This document shows, piece after piece, positions 15,834 to 24,801 of a stretch of DNA of 64,000 bases (its first letter is position 1; each line of letters starts with the position of its first letter). The position numbers were made by a program, and so were the translations under genes. The notes under the pieces are model-generated. The model saw only the letters and a program-made list of their open reading frames with translations, was not told the DNA's origin and ran no database searches. Origin of the DNA: an uncultured Bacteroidia bacterium (lineage in GTDB: Bacteria > Bacteroidota > Bacteroidia > Bacteroidales > UBA932). Where the stretch lies: positions 1-64,000 of the forward strand of contig CADASN010000007.1 of NCBI GenBank assembly GCA_902790635.1. The letters are read 5' to 3'.

Positions 15834-16609
15834 GAAGACTGCTGCCGCTGATCCTGGTCCTGTCCCTGCTGGGTGCCCCGCACGCCAGTGCGCAGTATGC
15901 TGCGCGCCGGGACAGCGCGGCGGTCAGCACGCCGGTGTTCCGCGCCACCGAGCTCATCGCGCCCGGGGTGCTGATGACTTCCGGTGTGCTGATCCACTGC
16001 TTCGGCCACGATGCGATCGACGTGCCGGTCAACCGCTGGGCGCAGGAGGAGTGGCGGCGTGGCCGTCCCGAGCGGAATTTCGACAACTACATCCAATACC
16101 TGCCCCTCGCCATGGATCTGGGCCTGGGCCTGGTCGGCGCCCGTTCCGAGCATGCCTTCGTGGACCGGACCCTCGAGACGGCCCTGGGGGCCCTCACCCT
16201 GGGTGCGGTCTCCTGGACGATGAAGGAGGTGATCGACTCCCCGCGTCCGAACGGGGTGGACGCTCGTTCTTTCCCGTCCGGCCATACGGACTGGGTCTTT
16301 TTCGGCGCGGAGCTGGTCCGCATGGAGTACGGCTGGGGCTGGGGCGCAGGTGCCTATGCCGTCGCCACGACCGTGGCGGTGATGCGCAACTACAACAACT
16401 GGCACTGGATGAGCGACTGCCTGATGGGAGCCGGACTGGGCATCCTGACGGCCCATGCGGGGCGCTGGCTGCTGGAGCCGACCAAGAACCTGCTGCACAT
16501 CCCGACGATCTCCTGGGATGGCCGCCGGACACCGGTCCAGACCGCATTCATGCCGACGATCGATCCCGTGAGCGGGACCGTCTGCGCTTCCCTGGCTTTT
16601 GTCTTTTAA
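15830..16609 (+). CDS. PAP2 family phosphatase, first of a tandem pair
   Basis: 259 aa; signal peptide 1-22 ending HASAQ. PAP2 motifs are KEVIDSPRPNG (K-x6-RP), SFPSGHTDWVFFGAELV (PSGH) and NNWHWMSDCLMG (H-x3-D). PAP2 enzymes dephosphorylate lipid phosphates such as undecaprenyl pyrophosphate or phosphatidic acid on the periplasmic side. Only short hydrophobic segments are present. It overlaps rmlB by 4 bases and is followed by a paralogue 9 bases later. The neighbourhood hints at envelope polysaccharide or lipid-carrier recycling; the substrate is unknown. Confidence 0.85.
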   Translation: MRRLLPLILVLSLLGAPHASAQYAARRDSAAVSTPVFRATELIAPGVLMTSGVLIHCFGHDAIDVPVNRWAQEEWRRGRPERNFDNYIQYLPLAMDLGLGLVGARSEHAFVDRTLETALGALTLGAVSWTMKEVIDSPRPNGVDARSFPSGHTDWVFFGAELVRMEYGWGWGAGAYAVATTVAVMRNYNNWHWMSDCLMGAGLGILTAHAGRWLLEPTKNLLHIPTISWDGRRTPVQTAFMPTIDPVSGTVCASLAFVF

Positions 16610-16618
16610 CCGTTCACG

Positions 16619-17419
16619 ATGGCCCGTCCCGCCCGCATATCCGCTTGGGGCAGGAGCCTGCTGGCCGTCCTGCTGCTGACGCTGTGCGGCTTGCCGCAGT
16701 CCTGGGCGCAGAAGGCAGTGCGGCTGGACACGACGGTGTTCCGGCCCACGCAGTTGATTGCTCCCGGGGCGCTGATTGTCTCGGGCATAGCCATCCACGG
16801 CCTGGCGCATGAGAGCTGGGATTTTTCGGTGCGGGAAGGGATGCAGAACTGGCGGGCGAAAGGGGGCGAAGTGCCGTTCTATGAGGAGATTCTCCGCTAT
16901 ATGCCTGCGGTTCCGCTCATCGTGGATCTGGGCCTGGGTCTGACCGGAGTTCCGGCGGTGCACAACCTGCACGACCGTTTCATCGAGGCGGGCCTGGCGT
17001 CGGTGCTGGTTGGCGGATCCGCCCTGATCCTGAAGAAGATCATCGTCTCGCCGCGTCCCGACGGATCCGATATGCATTCCTTCCCGTCGGGCCACAGCTG
17101 CATTTCGTTTATGGGTGCGGAACTGATCCGGATGGAGTATGGATGGGGCTGGGGAGCCGGAGCTTATGCGGTGGCCGGAACGGTGGCCTTCCTGCGCCTG
17201 TATCACGACTGGCACTGGTTGAGCGACCTGTTTCTGGGTGCGGGCATCGGCATCCTGGGCGCCCATGTGGGCCGCTGGCTGCTGGATCCGACCAAGAGGC
17301 TGCTGAATATCGTCACGGGCCCCGGCGATTCCGTGAAGGCTGCCCCCGAAGTGTCGGTGGTTCCGAGCTATGACCCGTTCAGCGGTTCCTTTGGGACCAC
17401 ACTCGCGTTTCGCTTTTAA
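16619..17419 (+). CDS. PAP2 family phosphatase, second of a tandem pair
   Basis: 266 aa, about the length of the preceding protein and clearly a tandem paralogue: both share FRxTxLIAPG, DLGLGL, RMEYGWGWGAGAYAV and GRWLL-PTK. PAP2 motifs are KKIIVSPRPDGSDMHSFPSGHSCISFMGAEL and YHDWHWLSDLFLGAG. Signal peptide about 1-30, ending SWAQ. The pair probably arose by duplication within the operon; divergence in the N-terminal half suggests different substrates. Confidence 0.85.
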   Translation: MARPARISAWGRSLLAVLLLTLCGLPQSWAQKAVRLDTTVFRPTQLIAPGALIVSGIAIHGLAHESWDFSVREGMQNWRAKGGEVPFYEEILRYMPAVPLIVDLGLGLTGVPAVHNLHDRFIEAGLASVLVGGSALILKKIIVSPRPDGSDMHSFPSGHSCISFMGAELIRMEYGWGWGAGAYAVAGTVAFLRLYHDWHWLSDLFLGAGIGILGAHVGRWLLDPTKRLLNIVTGPGDSVKAAPEVSVVPSYDPFSGSFGTTLAFRF

Positions 17420-17423
17420 TTCT

Positions 17424-20400
17424 ATGACATCCATACTTTTAACGCTATTGTTGGCGCTCGTCCCGGACTGGATCGGCTGGGAGGAGGCGTTTCCCTGGGA
17501 CGTCGAGACGGAGCACAGCCGCCTCAGCGCCCGCTACCTGCGCACGGAGTTCTCCCTGGATGCGCCGGTGCGGGAAGCCACCCTGGACATCTGCGGCCTC
17601 GGCCTGTACGAATGCTACATCAACGGGGAGAAGATCTCCGAGGACGTCCTGACGCCCAACCCGACCGACTACCGCAAGACCATCCTCTACAATACCTACG
17701 AGGTGGGCGGCCTGCTCGCTGAAGGGGCGAACGCGCTCGGCGTGGCGCTGGGTCCGGGCCGCTTCTACACGATGCAGCAGCACTACAAGCCCCACAAGAT
17801 CCGCAACTTCGGCTATCCCAAACTCTGGATGCGGCTGCACGTGACGCTTGCGGACGGTCGGGACACGACCCTGGTCTCGCGGGAGCAGGGCTGGACGCTG
17901 ACGGCGGAAGGCCCGGTCCGCAGCGCGAACGAATACGACGGCGAGGTCTACGACGCCCGGCGGGAGCTGGGGGCGTGGACCCTTCCGGGTTATGACGACG
18001 GCGCCTGGCTGCCCGCGCGCCGTTCCTCCCTGCCGGACGGCACCCTGCGGCCTTCGCCTTCGCCCGCGATGCGGGTAATGCAGACGCTCGCGCCCAAGGC
18101 CCTGATGCGGCACGGGGACGCGTGGATCATTGATTTCGGGCAGAATATGGCGGGCTGGGTGCGGGTGCGCCTGCGCGATACCCGCCCTGGGCAGACGGTC
18201 CGCCTACGCTTCGCCGAGACCCTGACGGCGGACGGCGGGCTCTACACCGACAACCTGCGCCACGCGCAGAGCACGGACACCTATATCTGCTCCGGCCGCG
18301 AGGCGAGTGACTGGTGGCATCCCATTTTCACCACGCACGGTTTCCGCTATGTGGAGGTCAGCGGGCTGCAGAACCCGGTGCCTGAGGACTTCCTGGCGGA
18401 CCTGATCTACGACAATATCGCGTCCATCGGGACGTTCGAATGCTCCAATGAGGTGCTGAATGCCGTCTGGCACAACGCCTGGTGGGGGATTGCGTCCAAC
18501 TACAAGGGGATGCCCATCGACTGCCCGCAGCGCGACGAGCGTATGCCCTGGCTGGGCGACCGCGTGGCCGGTTCGCTGGGCGAAAGCTTCCTCTTCGACA
18601 CCCACGCGCTCTACGCGAAATGGATGCGCGACATCCGTGAGGCGCAGCGCGAGGACGGCTCCATCCCCGACGTCGCCCCGGCGTTCTGGAACTACTATTC
18701 CGACAACATGACCTGGCCGGCGGCGCTCCCGATGGGCTGCGACCTGCTCTGGGAGCAGTTCGGCGACCTGCAGCCCATCCGCGACAGCTACGCTTCCATC
18801 GTGAAGTGGATGAACTATATGCGGGAGACCTACGGAGATGCGGACGGCATCATCACCAAGGATCGCTACGGCGACTGGTGTATGCCGCCGGAGTCGCTGG
18901 AGTTGGTGCATAGTGCCGATTCCGACCGTATCACGGACGGGGCGCTGATCTCGACGGCCTACTACGTCAAGATCGCCCGGCTGCTCGCCAAGTTCGCGCG
19001 CCTGCAGGGCCTGCGCCGGGAGGCGCGCCACTGGGACGCCGAGGCGGAGCGCACGGCGGAGGCCTTCAACCGGCGCTTCCTGCACGAACAATCATACTAC
19101 GGCAACAATACGGTAACGGCGAACGTCCTCCCGCTGGCTTTCGATATCGTCCCGAAAGAATGCCGCGCGGCGGTGGAGCAGAGTATCGTCTCGAAGATCC
19201 TGCGCGACGGTGGCGGCCACATCAGCTGCGGCGTGATCGGCCTGCAGTGGATCCAGCATGAACTCTCGCGGATGGGCCGCAGTGACGTGGCCTTCCTCCT
19301 GGCCTCGCAGGATACCTACCCGAGCTACGGCTATATGGCCGCGCGCGGCGCCACGACGATCTGGGAGCTTTGGAACGGCGACACGGCCGACCCGTCGATG
19401 AACAGCGGCAACCACGTGATGCTCCTCGGCGACCTCATCTCCTGGTACTACCACGAGTTGGTGGGCATCCGTCCGCTCAAGCCGGGATACCGGCAGATCG
19501 GCCTGAAGCCCGACTTCTCCATCGAGGGGCTGGACTGGGTGGACGCCTCCTACCGGACGCCCTTCGGGGTGGTGGAGTCCCGCTGGAAGAAGGACCTGGA
19601 GCGCGTCGTGTGGGACATCACCGTGCCGGAAGGCACCACGGCGCGCGTGTGGTTTCCGGGCCGCAGACGGCCGCTGCGGGTACGCCCGGGCAGTTATCAT
19701 TACGAAGTCGCCCTGCCGCACGACAGACGCATGGTCGAGCAGTCTTTCCTGTATGAGCAGGCGCCCTTCCCGCAGTGCCACGCATCGACCGTCGCCCAGA
19801 CCCCGGAAGGGGACCTGGTGGCGGCGTATTTCGGCGGGACGCGCGAGAAGAACCCGGACGTGTGTATCTGGGTGAGCCACAAGCCGGCGGGGAGCCGTGT
19901 CTGGAGCGAGCCGGTGCTCGTCGAAGACGGCGTCCAGCCGGACGGCACCCCCGTCGCCTGCTGGAATCCGGTCCTCTTTCAGATCCCCGATCGGGTCGGG
20001 GATGACGGTTCGTCGTCATTCGCCGGCCCCACGTCGTCATTCGCCGGCTCCACTTCGTCATTCGCCGGCTTGACCGGCGAATCTCCTGGCGAGCTGCTGC
20101 TCTTCTACAAGGTCGCGCCGACCATCCAGGAGTGGGTGGGTTACATCCGCCGTTCGCGCGACGGAGGCCGGACCTGGAGCGAGGCGGAGCGTCTGCCGGA
20201 CGGCCTGCTGGGGGCCATCAAGGACAAGCCGGTGCAGCTTCCCGACGGGCGTATCATCGCCCCGTCCAGCACCGAGGACGGCACCTGGCGCATCCATTTC
20301 GAGATCTCGGACGACGGGGGCCACAGCTGGCGCAAGGTGGGGCCTGTCACGCAGCCGGAGGGCTTCCAATGCATCCAGCCCACCCTCCTCATCCACCCGG

Positions 20401-20789
20401 ACGGTACGCTGCAGGCCCTCTGCCGCACCAAGAACGCCTTCGTGGGGACGAGCTGGAGCCGCGACCGCGGCGAGACCTGGAGCGAGGTGGAGCTGCTCGA
20501 TGTGCCGCACAACCAGTCGGGCCTGGACGCCGTGACCCTGCGCGACGGGAGCTTTGCGATGGTCCACAACAACGTCGGCCCCTATCCCGGGACCACCAAG
20601 GGCCCGCGCACGCCGCTCAGCGTGTCGCTCTCGAAGGACGGCATCCATTGGAAGCACCTGATCACCCTCGAGGACAGCCCGGTCGGCGAATACTCCTATC
20701 CGGCCGTCATCCAGGATGACGACGGCTCCCTGGACATCACCTACACCTGGCGGCGCCGGAGGGTCAAGTTCGTAAAAATCAGAATGTAA
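17424..20789 (+). CDS. GH78 alpha-L-rhamnosidase fused to a BNR/sialidase-fold domain
   Basis: 1121 aa from ATG 17424, 4 bases after the PAP2 stop. Residues 1-15 are a short, doubtful signal. Residues 30-760 are a full GH78: the N-terminal beta domain with GLYECYINGEKISEDVLTP, then the catalytic alpha barrel with MPIDCPQRDERMPWLGD (general acid Glu region), GDWCMPPES and ATTIWELWNGD. Residues about 775-1121 form a six-bladed BNR_2-like propeller with Asp boxes SRDGGRTWSE, SDDGGHSWRK and SRDRGETWSE; its activity is unknown. Residues about 853-890 are encoded by inserted REP-like DNA (PDRVGDDG, then three SSFAG repeats). GH78 cuts terminal alpha-L-rhamnose from plant glycans such as rhamnogalacturonan. 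Confidence 0.85.
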   Translation: MTSILLTLLLALVPDWIGWEEAFPWDVETEHSRLSARYLRTEFSLDAPVREATLDICGLGLYECYINGEKISEDVLTPNPTDYRKTILYNTYEVGGLLAEGANALGVALGPGRFYTMQQHYKPHKIRNFGYPKLWMRLHVTLADGRDTTLVSREQGWTLTAEGPVRSANEYDGEVYDARRELGAWTLPGYDDGAWLPARRSSLPDGTLRPSPSPAMRVMQTLAPKALMRHGDAWIIDFGQNMAGWVRVRLRDTRPGQTVRLRFAETLTADGGLYTDNLRHAQSTDTYICSGREASDWWHPIFTTHGFRYVEVSGLQNPVPEDFLADLIYDNIASIGTFECSNEVLNAVWHNAWWGIASNYKGMPIDCPQRDERMPWLGDRVAGSLGESFLFDTHALYAKWMRDIREAQREDGSIPDVAPAFWNYYSDNMTWPAALPMGCDLLWEQFGDLQPIRDSYASIVKWMNYMRETYGDADGIITKDRYGDWCMPPESLELVHSADSDRITDGALISTAYYVKIARLLAKFARLQGLRREARHWDAEAERTAEAFNRRFLHEQSYYGNNTVTANVLPLAFDIVPKECRAAVEQSIVSKILRDGGGHISCGVIGLQWIQHELSRMGRSDVAFLLASQDTYPSYGYMAARGATTIWELWNGDTADPSMNSGNHVMLLGDLISWYYHELVGIRPLKPGYRQIGLKPDFSIEGLDWVDASYRTPFGVVESRWKKDLERVVWDITVPEGTTARVWFPGRRRPLRVRPGSYHYEVALPHDRRMVEQSFLYEQAPFPQCHASTVAQTPEGDLVAAYFGGTREKNPDVCIWVSHKPAGSRVWSEPVLVEDGVQPDGTPVACWNPVLFQIPDRVGDDGSSSFAGPTSSFAGSTSSFAGLTGESPGELLLFYKVAPTIQEWVGYIRRSRDGGRTWSEAERLPDGLLGAIKDKPVQLPDGRIIAPSSTEDGTWRIHFEISDDGGHSWRKVGPVTQPEGFQCIQPTLLIHPDGTLQALCRTKNAFVGTSWSRDRGETWSEVELLDVPHNQSGLDAVTLRDGSFAMVHNNVGPYPGTTKGPRTPLSVSLSKDGIHWKHLITLEDSPVGEYSYPAVIQDDDGSLDITYTWRRRRVKFVKIRM
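19983..20093. repeat. REP-like element and 21-bp tandem repeats inside the GH78/BNR gene
   Basis: GATCCCCGATCGGGTCGGGG is followed by three 21-bp units starting TCGTCATTCGCCGGC. The same sequence family is intergenic at 20791 and 21879. It is in frame and adds about 37 residues between propeller strands. Confidence 0.85.
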
Positions 20790-20790
20790 G

Positions 20791-20920
20791 AGATCCCCGA
20801 TCGAGTCGGGGATGACGTATCATCGTCATTCGCCGGCTTGACCGGCGACCCGAGCGAAGCGAGAGATGGCGACTGCCAGGGAGGCAAATCTAGCGGCGGA
20901 CGGCGGGTTTCTTCCTGGTA
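20791..20920. repeat. REP-like repeat plus a copy of the amidase 3' end
   Basis: The repeat seen inside the upstream gene recurs here (CCCCGATCGAGTCGGGG, TCGTCATTCGCCGGCTTGAC). At 20890-20912, TAGCGGCGGACGGCGGGTTT closely matches the end of the amidase gene at 21905-21930; on the minus strand both encode KKPAVRR-stop. Confidence 0.75.
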
Positions 20921-20956
20921 ATCCGATAAACAGCTATTATATTTATCAAGTTTGTT

Positions 20957-20964
20957 TATATTTG
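20957..20964 (+). promoter_or_regulatory. -7 box upstream of the small lipoprotein gene
   Basis: TATATTTG within an AT-rich stretch, 66 bases before the ATG at 21031. No clear -33 element is visible. Confidence 0.4.
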
Positions 20965-21030
20965 CATACAATAAATACATTTGTGTGAGAAAACAAAAAC
21001 GTATATATTTGATTCTGTTAAAGAAAGTTT

Positions 21031-21309
21031 ATGAAAGCGACACATTGCTTTTGCCTATTTGTAGTGCTTTTGCTATTCACAGCTTGTTCCTATTTGAATC
21101 TTTCTGAAAGCATATCAGATTCTCAACCGTTGAATCTTGAGTCGACCATTTTGGAAACAAAAGGAGAATCAGAGTTGTTTTATTATTATTTTGATGAAAA
21201 AATATACCTGGTTGAGCGCCAAGATTTGGTTTTTATTCGTTTCGTCGATAAAAATTGGAAGTACATATCAAAGCTACCTTTCAAATTCATCGGTGCCGAA
21301 CTCTTGTAG
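21031..21309 (+). CDS. Small lipoprotein, probably truncated
   Basis: 92 aa; signal peptide with lipobox LFTAC (Cys19). After it come LESTILETKGESELFYYYFDEKIYLVERQDLVFIRFVD, which resembles the N-terminal beta-rich segment of larger Bacteroidales secreted proteins, and the frame then stops at a TAG. It is probably the stub of a longer gene. Codon use is AT-rich, unlike all neighbours, which suggests acquisition. Function unknown. Confidence 0.55.
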   Translation: MKATHCFCLFVVLLLFTACSYLNLSESISDSQPLNLESTILETKGESELFYYYFDEKIYLVERQDLVFIRFVDKNWKYISKLPFKFIGAELL

Positions 21310-21342
21310 AAGGATGTTGTATATTGAGATTCAAGATGCGCT

Positions 21343-21864
21343 ATGAAGCAATACATAATAGTTTTTTATCTGAGTTTGCTGGGATGTCTCTTTTTGTTGG
21401 TGGGATGTTCCTACATTGATCCGATTGGGCTGGAAGATGCAGGAGGCATAGATAATGCTACGTTGTTTCAGGATCCCCTGATGATGGAGCTGGCGCTACA
21501 GACGCTGCAGGACAATTCCAAGGAGTTCGGCGGCGGCTCCATCGCGGAAGATCGGGGCGATTTTGCCATCGTGATCAATGATGCATCTCTGTTGAAGAAT
21601 ATTGAATATGAGGCGGGAATAATAGCACAATGGCCCGAGATTGATTTTAAGAACCACACCGTGATTGTTGGTGCCTATTACGCTATGTCCGGCTATCGGG
21701 TGAGCAAGCAGCAGATCAAGAAAAAAGAGGATTCCCTGGAATTGTACATCGAAATCAAAGGCGACAATGCCAGCAAGTTGATAAGCAGCTATCACGGCTT
21801 TGGCGGTATCTACCCTAAGCTCCCGAACCTTCCTGTCAAGATCATCCGCAAAAACAACTATTAA
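21343..21864 (+). CDS. Lipoprotein of unknown function, weakly PrcB-like
   Basis: 173 aa; lipobox LLVGC (Cys22), followed by SYIDPIG. The C-terminal half, WPEIDFKNHTVIVGAYYAMSGYRVSKQQIKKKEDSLELYIEI, has the layout of the PrcB_C beta domain (a hydrophobic strand, Gly-Tyr turn, then a charged strand), but the similarity is weak. It lies 33 bases after the preceding lipoprotein gene in the same AT-richer insert and converges with the amidase gene. A REP-like hairpin follows the stop. Confidence 0.6.
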   Translation: MKQYIIVFYLSLLGCLFLLVGCSYIDPIGLEDAGGIDNATLFQDPLMMELALQTLQDNSKEFGGGSIAEDRGDFAIVINDASLLKNIEYEAGIIAQWPEIDFKNHTVIVGAYYAMSGYRVSKQQIKKKEDSLELYIEIKGDNASKLISSYHGFGGIYPKLPNLPVKIIRKNNY

Positions 21865-21878
21865 AGCACAGTTGTAAA

Positions 21879-21903
21879 AGATCCCCGATCGGGTCGGGGA
21901 TGA
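21879..21903. repeat. REP-like palindrome between convergent genes
   Basis: CCCCGATCGGGTCGGGG folds as a short hairpin between the stops at 21864 and 21907, so it may terminate transcription from both sides. Confidence 0.65.
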
Positions 21904-21906
21904 CGG

Positions 21907-24801
21907 TTAGCGGCGGACGGCCGGTTTCTTGCCGTTGTAGAGGAAGTCGAGGGCCTGCTTCAGGATCCACTCGCGGTCGGTGTCTTTCAGCACCGTCTCG
22001 ATCGGGACGCCGAGGGAGACGGTCCGGAAGTTGTCGCCCTGGTTGCAGACGGCGGCAGCATACAGCGAGCCGGGGTAGCGGAGCCAGATCTTGGCGCCCT
22101 TGCCCGCGGCCTTGAGCCCGTCGGGGCGCTCCACGCAATAGATCAGTTCATTCATGTCCTTGCTGAACGGCATGTCGGCGATGCAGCCGGTGTTGGTGCC
22201 GAAGGCGTTGGCCAGCTGGTAGCCGAGGACCTCTTCCGCGAAAGCGGCGGCGGAGGCGTCGCCTTCGTTGTCCGAGGCGATCATCGCTCCGCTGACGAGC
22301 AGGTTGCCGCCGGTCTGGACGACCTTGCGCAGGGCCTGGACCAGCGGCTGCGGGAAGACGGGGAAGCGCTCGGGCTTCGCCCCGCGGCCGGTGGGGGTGC
22401 GCCCCTGCTTGCCGCAGATCAGGTCCACGGCATAGACCGGCTCGCTGCTGGCGCAGAAAGCCTCGCGCGACATCGAATAGAAGGGGTAGCCCAGCCGCAG
22501 CAGGGCCTTGCCGTGGACGGCCGGGTAGTCGAATGTGTTGCCCGCGATGATCCTCCCGGCCTGGTCGTCGTAGGTCGCGCCGAAACCGGGGTAGGCGTTG
22601 TCCACATAGAGGGCGGAACGGCGGAACTCATAGTTCTCGCCGATGTAGCCGATCTCGTTGATATAGGGCACGCCCGTGTCCAGCCGGCTCTCGAAGCCGG
22701 CAAACCCCGGACTCTCCACCCAGGACGGGGCGGATACGCGGTCGAAGTTATTGACAATCAGTACCGGAGCCTTGGAGGCTCCCGCCGGGATGCCCACGGA
22801 GAGGATCTCTGAAGGGAAGCTCTTGCCGCCGTCGTTGTAGGCGACCACCTGGTAGCTGTAGACATGTCCGGGGCGGATGGGCAGCTCAATGGACGGCTCC
22901 GTGGTCTCGACGCCCTGGTCGAAGACTCCGTCGTCGATGCGCGTATAGACGATGTAGCCATCGCTCCGGGCCGTCGGCTCCTTGGGGTCGGGGGTGGGCT
23001 TCCAGCTCAGCGCGACCTTGTCGGAGCCCGGAAGCCGGGCGGCAAAGGCCTGCGGCGGCAGGGGCTGCACGACATAGGGACAATGGTAGATCTCGCTCAG
23101 CGCCTTGAGCATGCCCTTATAGACCGCCCGGCTGGCCGTGAAGCGGAAGGACGGGTCGAGGCCGTATTTCATGTCGGCGAAATTCTGGTGGCTGAGCAGC
23201 TCCAGGATCATGGCCGGGACGCCGGAGGTGCGGGGCTCGCTGTAGCTGCGGTCCCACAGGCCGCGCCGGGTCCACTTGGGGTCGTAGTCAAGCCGCAGGT
23301 CCTGCACGACCTGGCTCTGGACATAGTCGCAGAGGGTGCGGCTGATGATGCGGTCGCGCCCGTCGGAGAACTCCCGCTCGCCGTCGCAGCGCAGGGTGTA
23401 GATGGCGAGCGTGCCGATGGTGCTGTCGTTGGGCGTCACGCCCGCGTCGGTATGGAAGGCGAGGGCGAGATCGACGGGGATCTCTTTCTGCTCGCGCATC
23501 ATCACGGTCCAGGCGCCGCGGGCCGCGTAGTCGTTGGTATAGTCGGTCTCCCAGCCCCGGGTAAGGGTGCTGTCGGCGCCGGCCCACTGCATCCAGTAAT
23601 GGGCGCCTTCCACGGAGGCGGCCATCCCGGAGATGCGTCCGCCGCGTTCGATCTTGCCCATCCCGCCGCCGATCTTGACGGCATCGGCGGTCACGATTTC
23701 GCCGGAGGCGCCCCGGTTGTCCAGGATCACCTGGCCTTCGGTGCCTTCGGCAAATTCGAACGTGCCCAGGTAGATCCAGGTGCCCCCGCCGCGGCGCTGG
23801 TTGACCGAGAACTCGGTCTCGCCGCCCAGGTGCCTGACGGTGTAGTGCGCCCGCCGGGTGGAGCCGGGCAGGGTCTTGTAGGAGATGTACACGGCGTAGC
23901 GCCCGCGCTGCTCGATGCGCGGCGTCCAGATGGCCTTGGCGGTCGCTTCGTTGCCGGAGCAGCGGGTCTGCCGGGCCGTGCCGGCTTTGAACGGGTGGTC
24001 GGAGAAGGTGTAAACGGGCTTGGTGTCGGCAAATCCCTCGCCGGCGGCAGTCCAGGTGCCGGTCTCGTCATAGCGCCCGGCCTTGCGGATCCGGCCTTCG
24101 CGCGGTCCGTCGAAGGCGCGGTCGTTGTCGCAGATGATCTCGCGCCACTGCGTGTCCCGCTCGCGCGGGGTCATCACATAGGCGCCGGAGTTCTCCAGCA
24201 TTGGGATCAGGAAGGGCAGCACGAAAGTCTGGGTGAACATGTCCTCCACCGTGCGGTGGAGGCAGGCGCGCTGCCAGGTCCAGAGGTCCATCCCCTCGTC
24301 ATAATAGTATCCGTGGCTCTGCCAGAGGACGATATAGCGGTCAGACAGCCCCTTGGGGAAGCTCCGCGCCCCGACCTGCTCGATGAAGCGGGGACGGGAC
24401 TGCCGGGGGTCGTCCGTCTTGTGGACGTAGTCGGAGGGCTTGCCGTCGGAGCCGAGCGTCGGGGTAGCGAGCTCGTCGAGCTCATAGCGGTTGGTGATCA
24501 GCTTGCCGGGGGTGAAGTCCTTGAATGTCCACTCCTTGTTCAGTTCTGCGCGGAACCATTCGACGTCGGCCGTGTGCCAGGGGTAGTAGGAGAGGTCGGC
24601 GTTGAAGGTGAGGTCGAGCGTGCTGCCGCTCTGGGTGACCTTGGTGACCGAGATCCGCTGGTGGACGCTGGTCCGCCGCTCCAGCCGGGCGCCCAGGGTG
24701 TCGCAGATCGTGCGGAAGTCGCGCGTGCGGGGGACGGTCTGCCCGGAGACGGGCAATGCGAGCAGGAGGCTGAGCAGCAGGGCGGGGAGGTGTCGGGTCA
24801 T
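21907..24801 (-). CDS. Secreted N-acetylmuramoyl-L-alanine amidase with inserted golvesin-type domain
   Basis: 964 aa from ATG 24801, which starts a clear signal peptide (MTRHLPALLLSLLLALPVSG) and overlaps the VanZ stop by 4 bases. Amidase_3 elements are split: LWQSHGYYYD (zinc His, about 163), ENSGAYVMTPRERD, then a golvesin/xanthan-lyase-type domain (about 290-385, RGRYAVYISYKTLPGS and GTWIYLGTFEFAEG), then LAFHTDAG (zinc His, about 451) and VPAMILELLSHQNF (catalytic Glu, about 532). A fibronectin-like domain (about 590-690) and a large C-terminal region follow. It probably cuts the amide bond between MurNAc and the stem peptide. It ends an operon with an ABC exporter and VanZ. Confidence 0.85.
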   Translation of the reverse strand: MTRHLPALLLSLLLALPVSGQTVPRTRDFRTICDTLGARLERRTSVHQRISVTKVTQSGSTLDLTFNADLSYYPWHTADVEWFRAELNKEWTFKDFTPGKLITNRYELDELATPTLGSDGKPSDYVHKTDDPRQSRPRFIEQVGARSFPKGLSDRYIVLWQSHGYYYDEGMDLWTWQRACLHRTVEDMFTQTFVLPFLIPMLENSGAYVMTPRERDTQWREIICDNDRAFDGPREGRIRKAGRYDETGTWTAAGEGFADTKPVYTFSDHPFKAGTARQTRCSGNEATAKAIWTPRIEQRGRYAVYISYKTLPGSTRRAHYTVRHLGGETEFSVNQRRGGGTWIYLGTFEFAEGTEGQVILDNRGASGEIVTADAVKIGGGMGKIERGGRISGMAASVEGAHYWMQWAGADSTLTRGWETDYTNDYAARGAWTVMMREQKEIPVDLALAFHTDAGVTPNDSTIGTLAIYTLRCDGEREFSDGRDRIISRTLCDYVQSQVVQDLRLDYDPKWTRRGLWDRSYSEPRTSGVPAMILELLSHQNFADMKYGLDPSFRFTASRAVYKGMLKALSEIYHCPYVVQPLPPQAFAARLPGSDKVALSWKPTPDPKEPTARSDGYIVYTRIDDGVFDQGVETTEPSIELPIRPGHVYSYQVVAYNDGGKSFPSEILSVGIPAGASKAPVLIVNNFDRVSAPSWVESPGFAGFESRLDTGVPYINEIGYIGENYEFRRSALYVDNAYPGFGATYDDQAGRIIAGNTFDYPAVHGKALLRLGYPFYSMSREAFCASSEPVYAVDLICGKQGRTPTGRGAKPERFPVFPQPLVQALRKVVQTGGNLLVSGAMIASDNEGDASAAAFAEEVLGYQLANAFGTNTGCIADMPFSKDMNELIYCVERPDGLKAAGKGAKIWLRYPGSLYAAAVCNQGDNFRTVSLGVPIETVLKDTDREWILKQALDFLYNGKKPAVRR

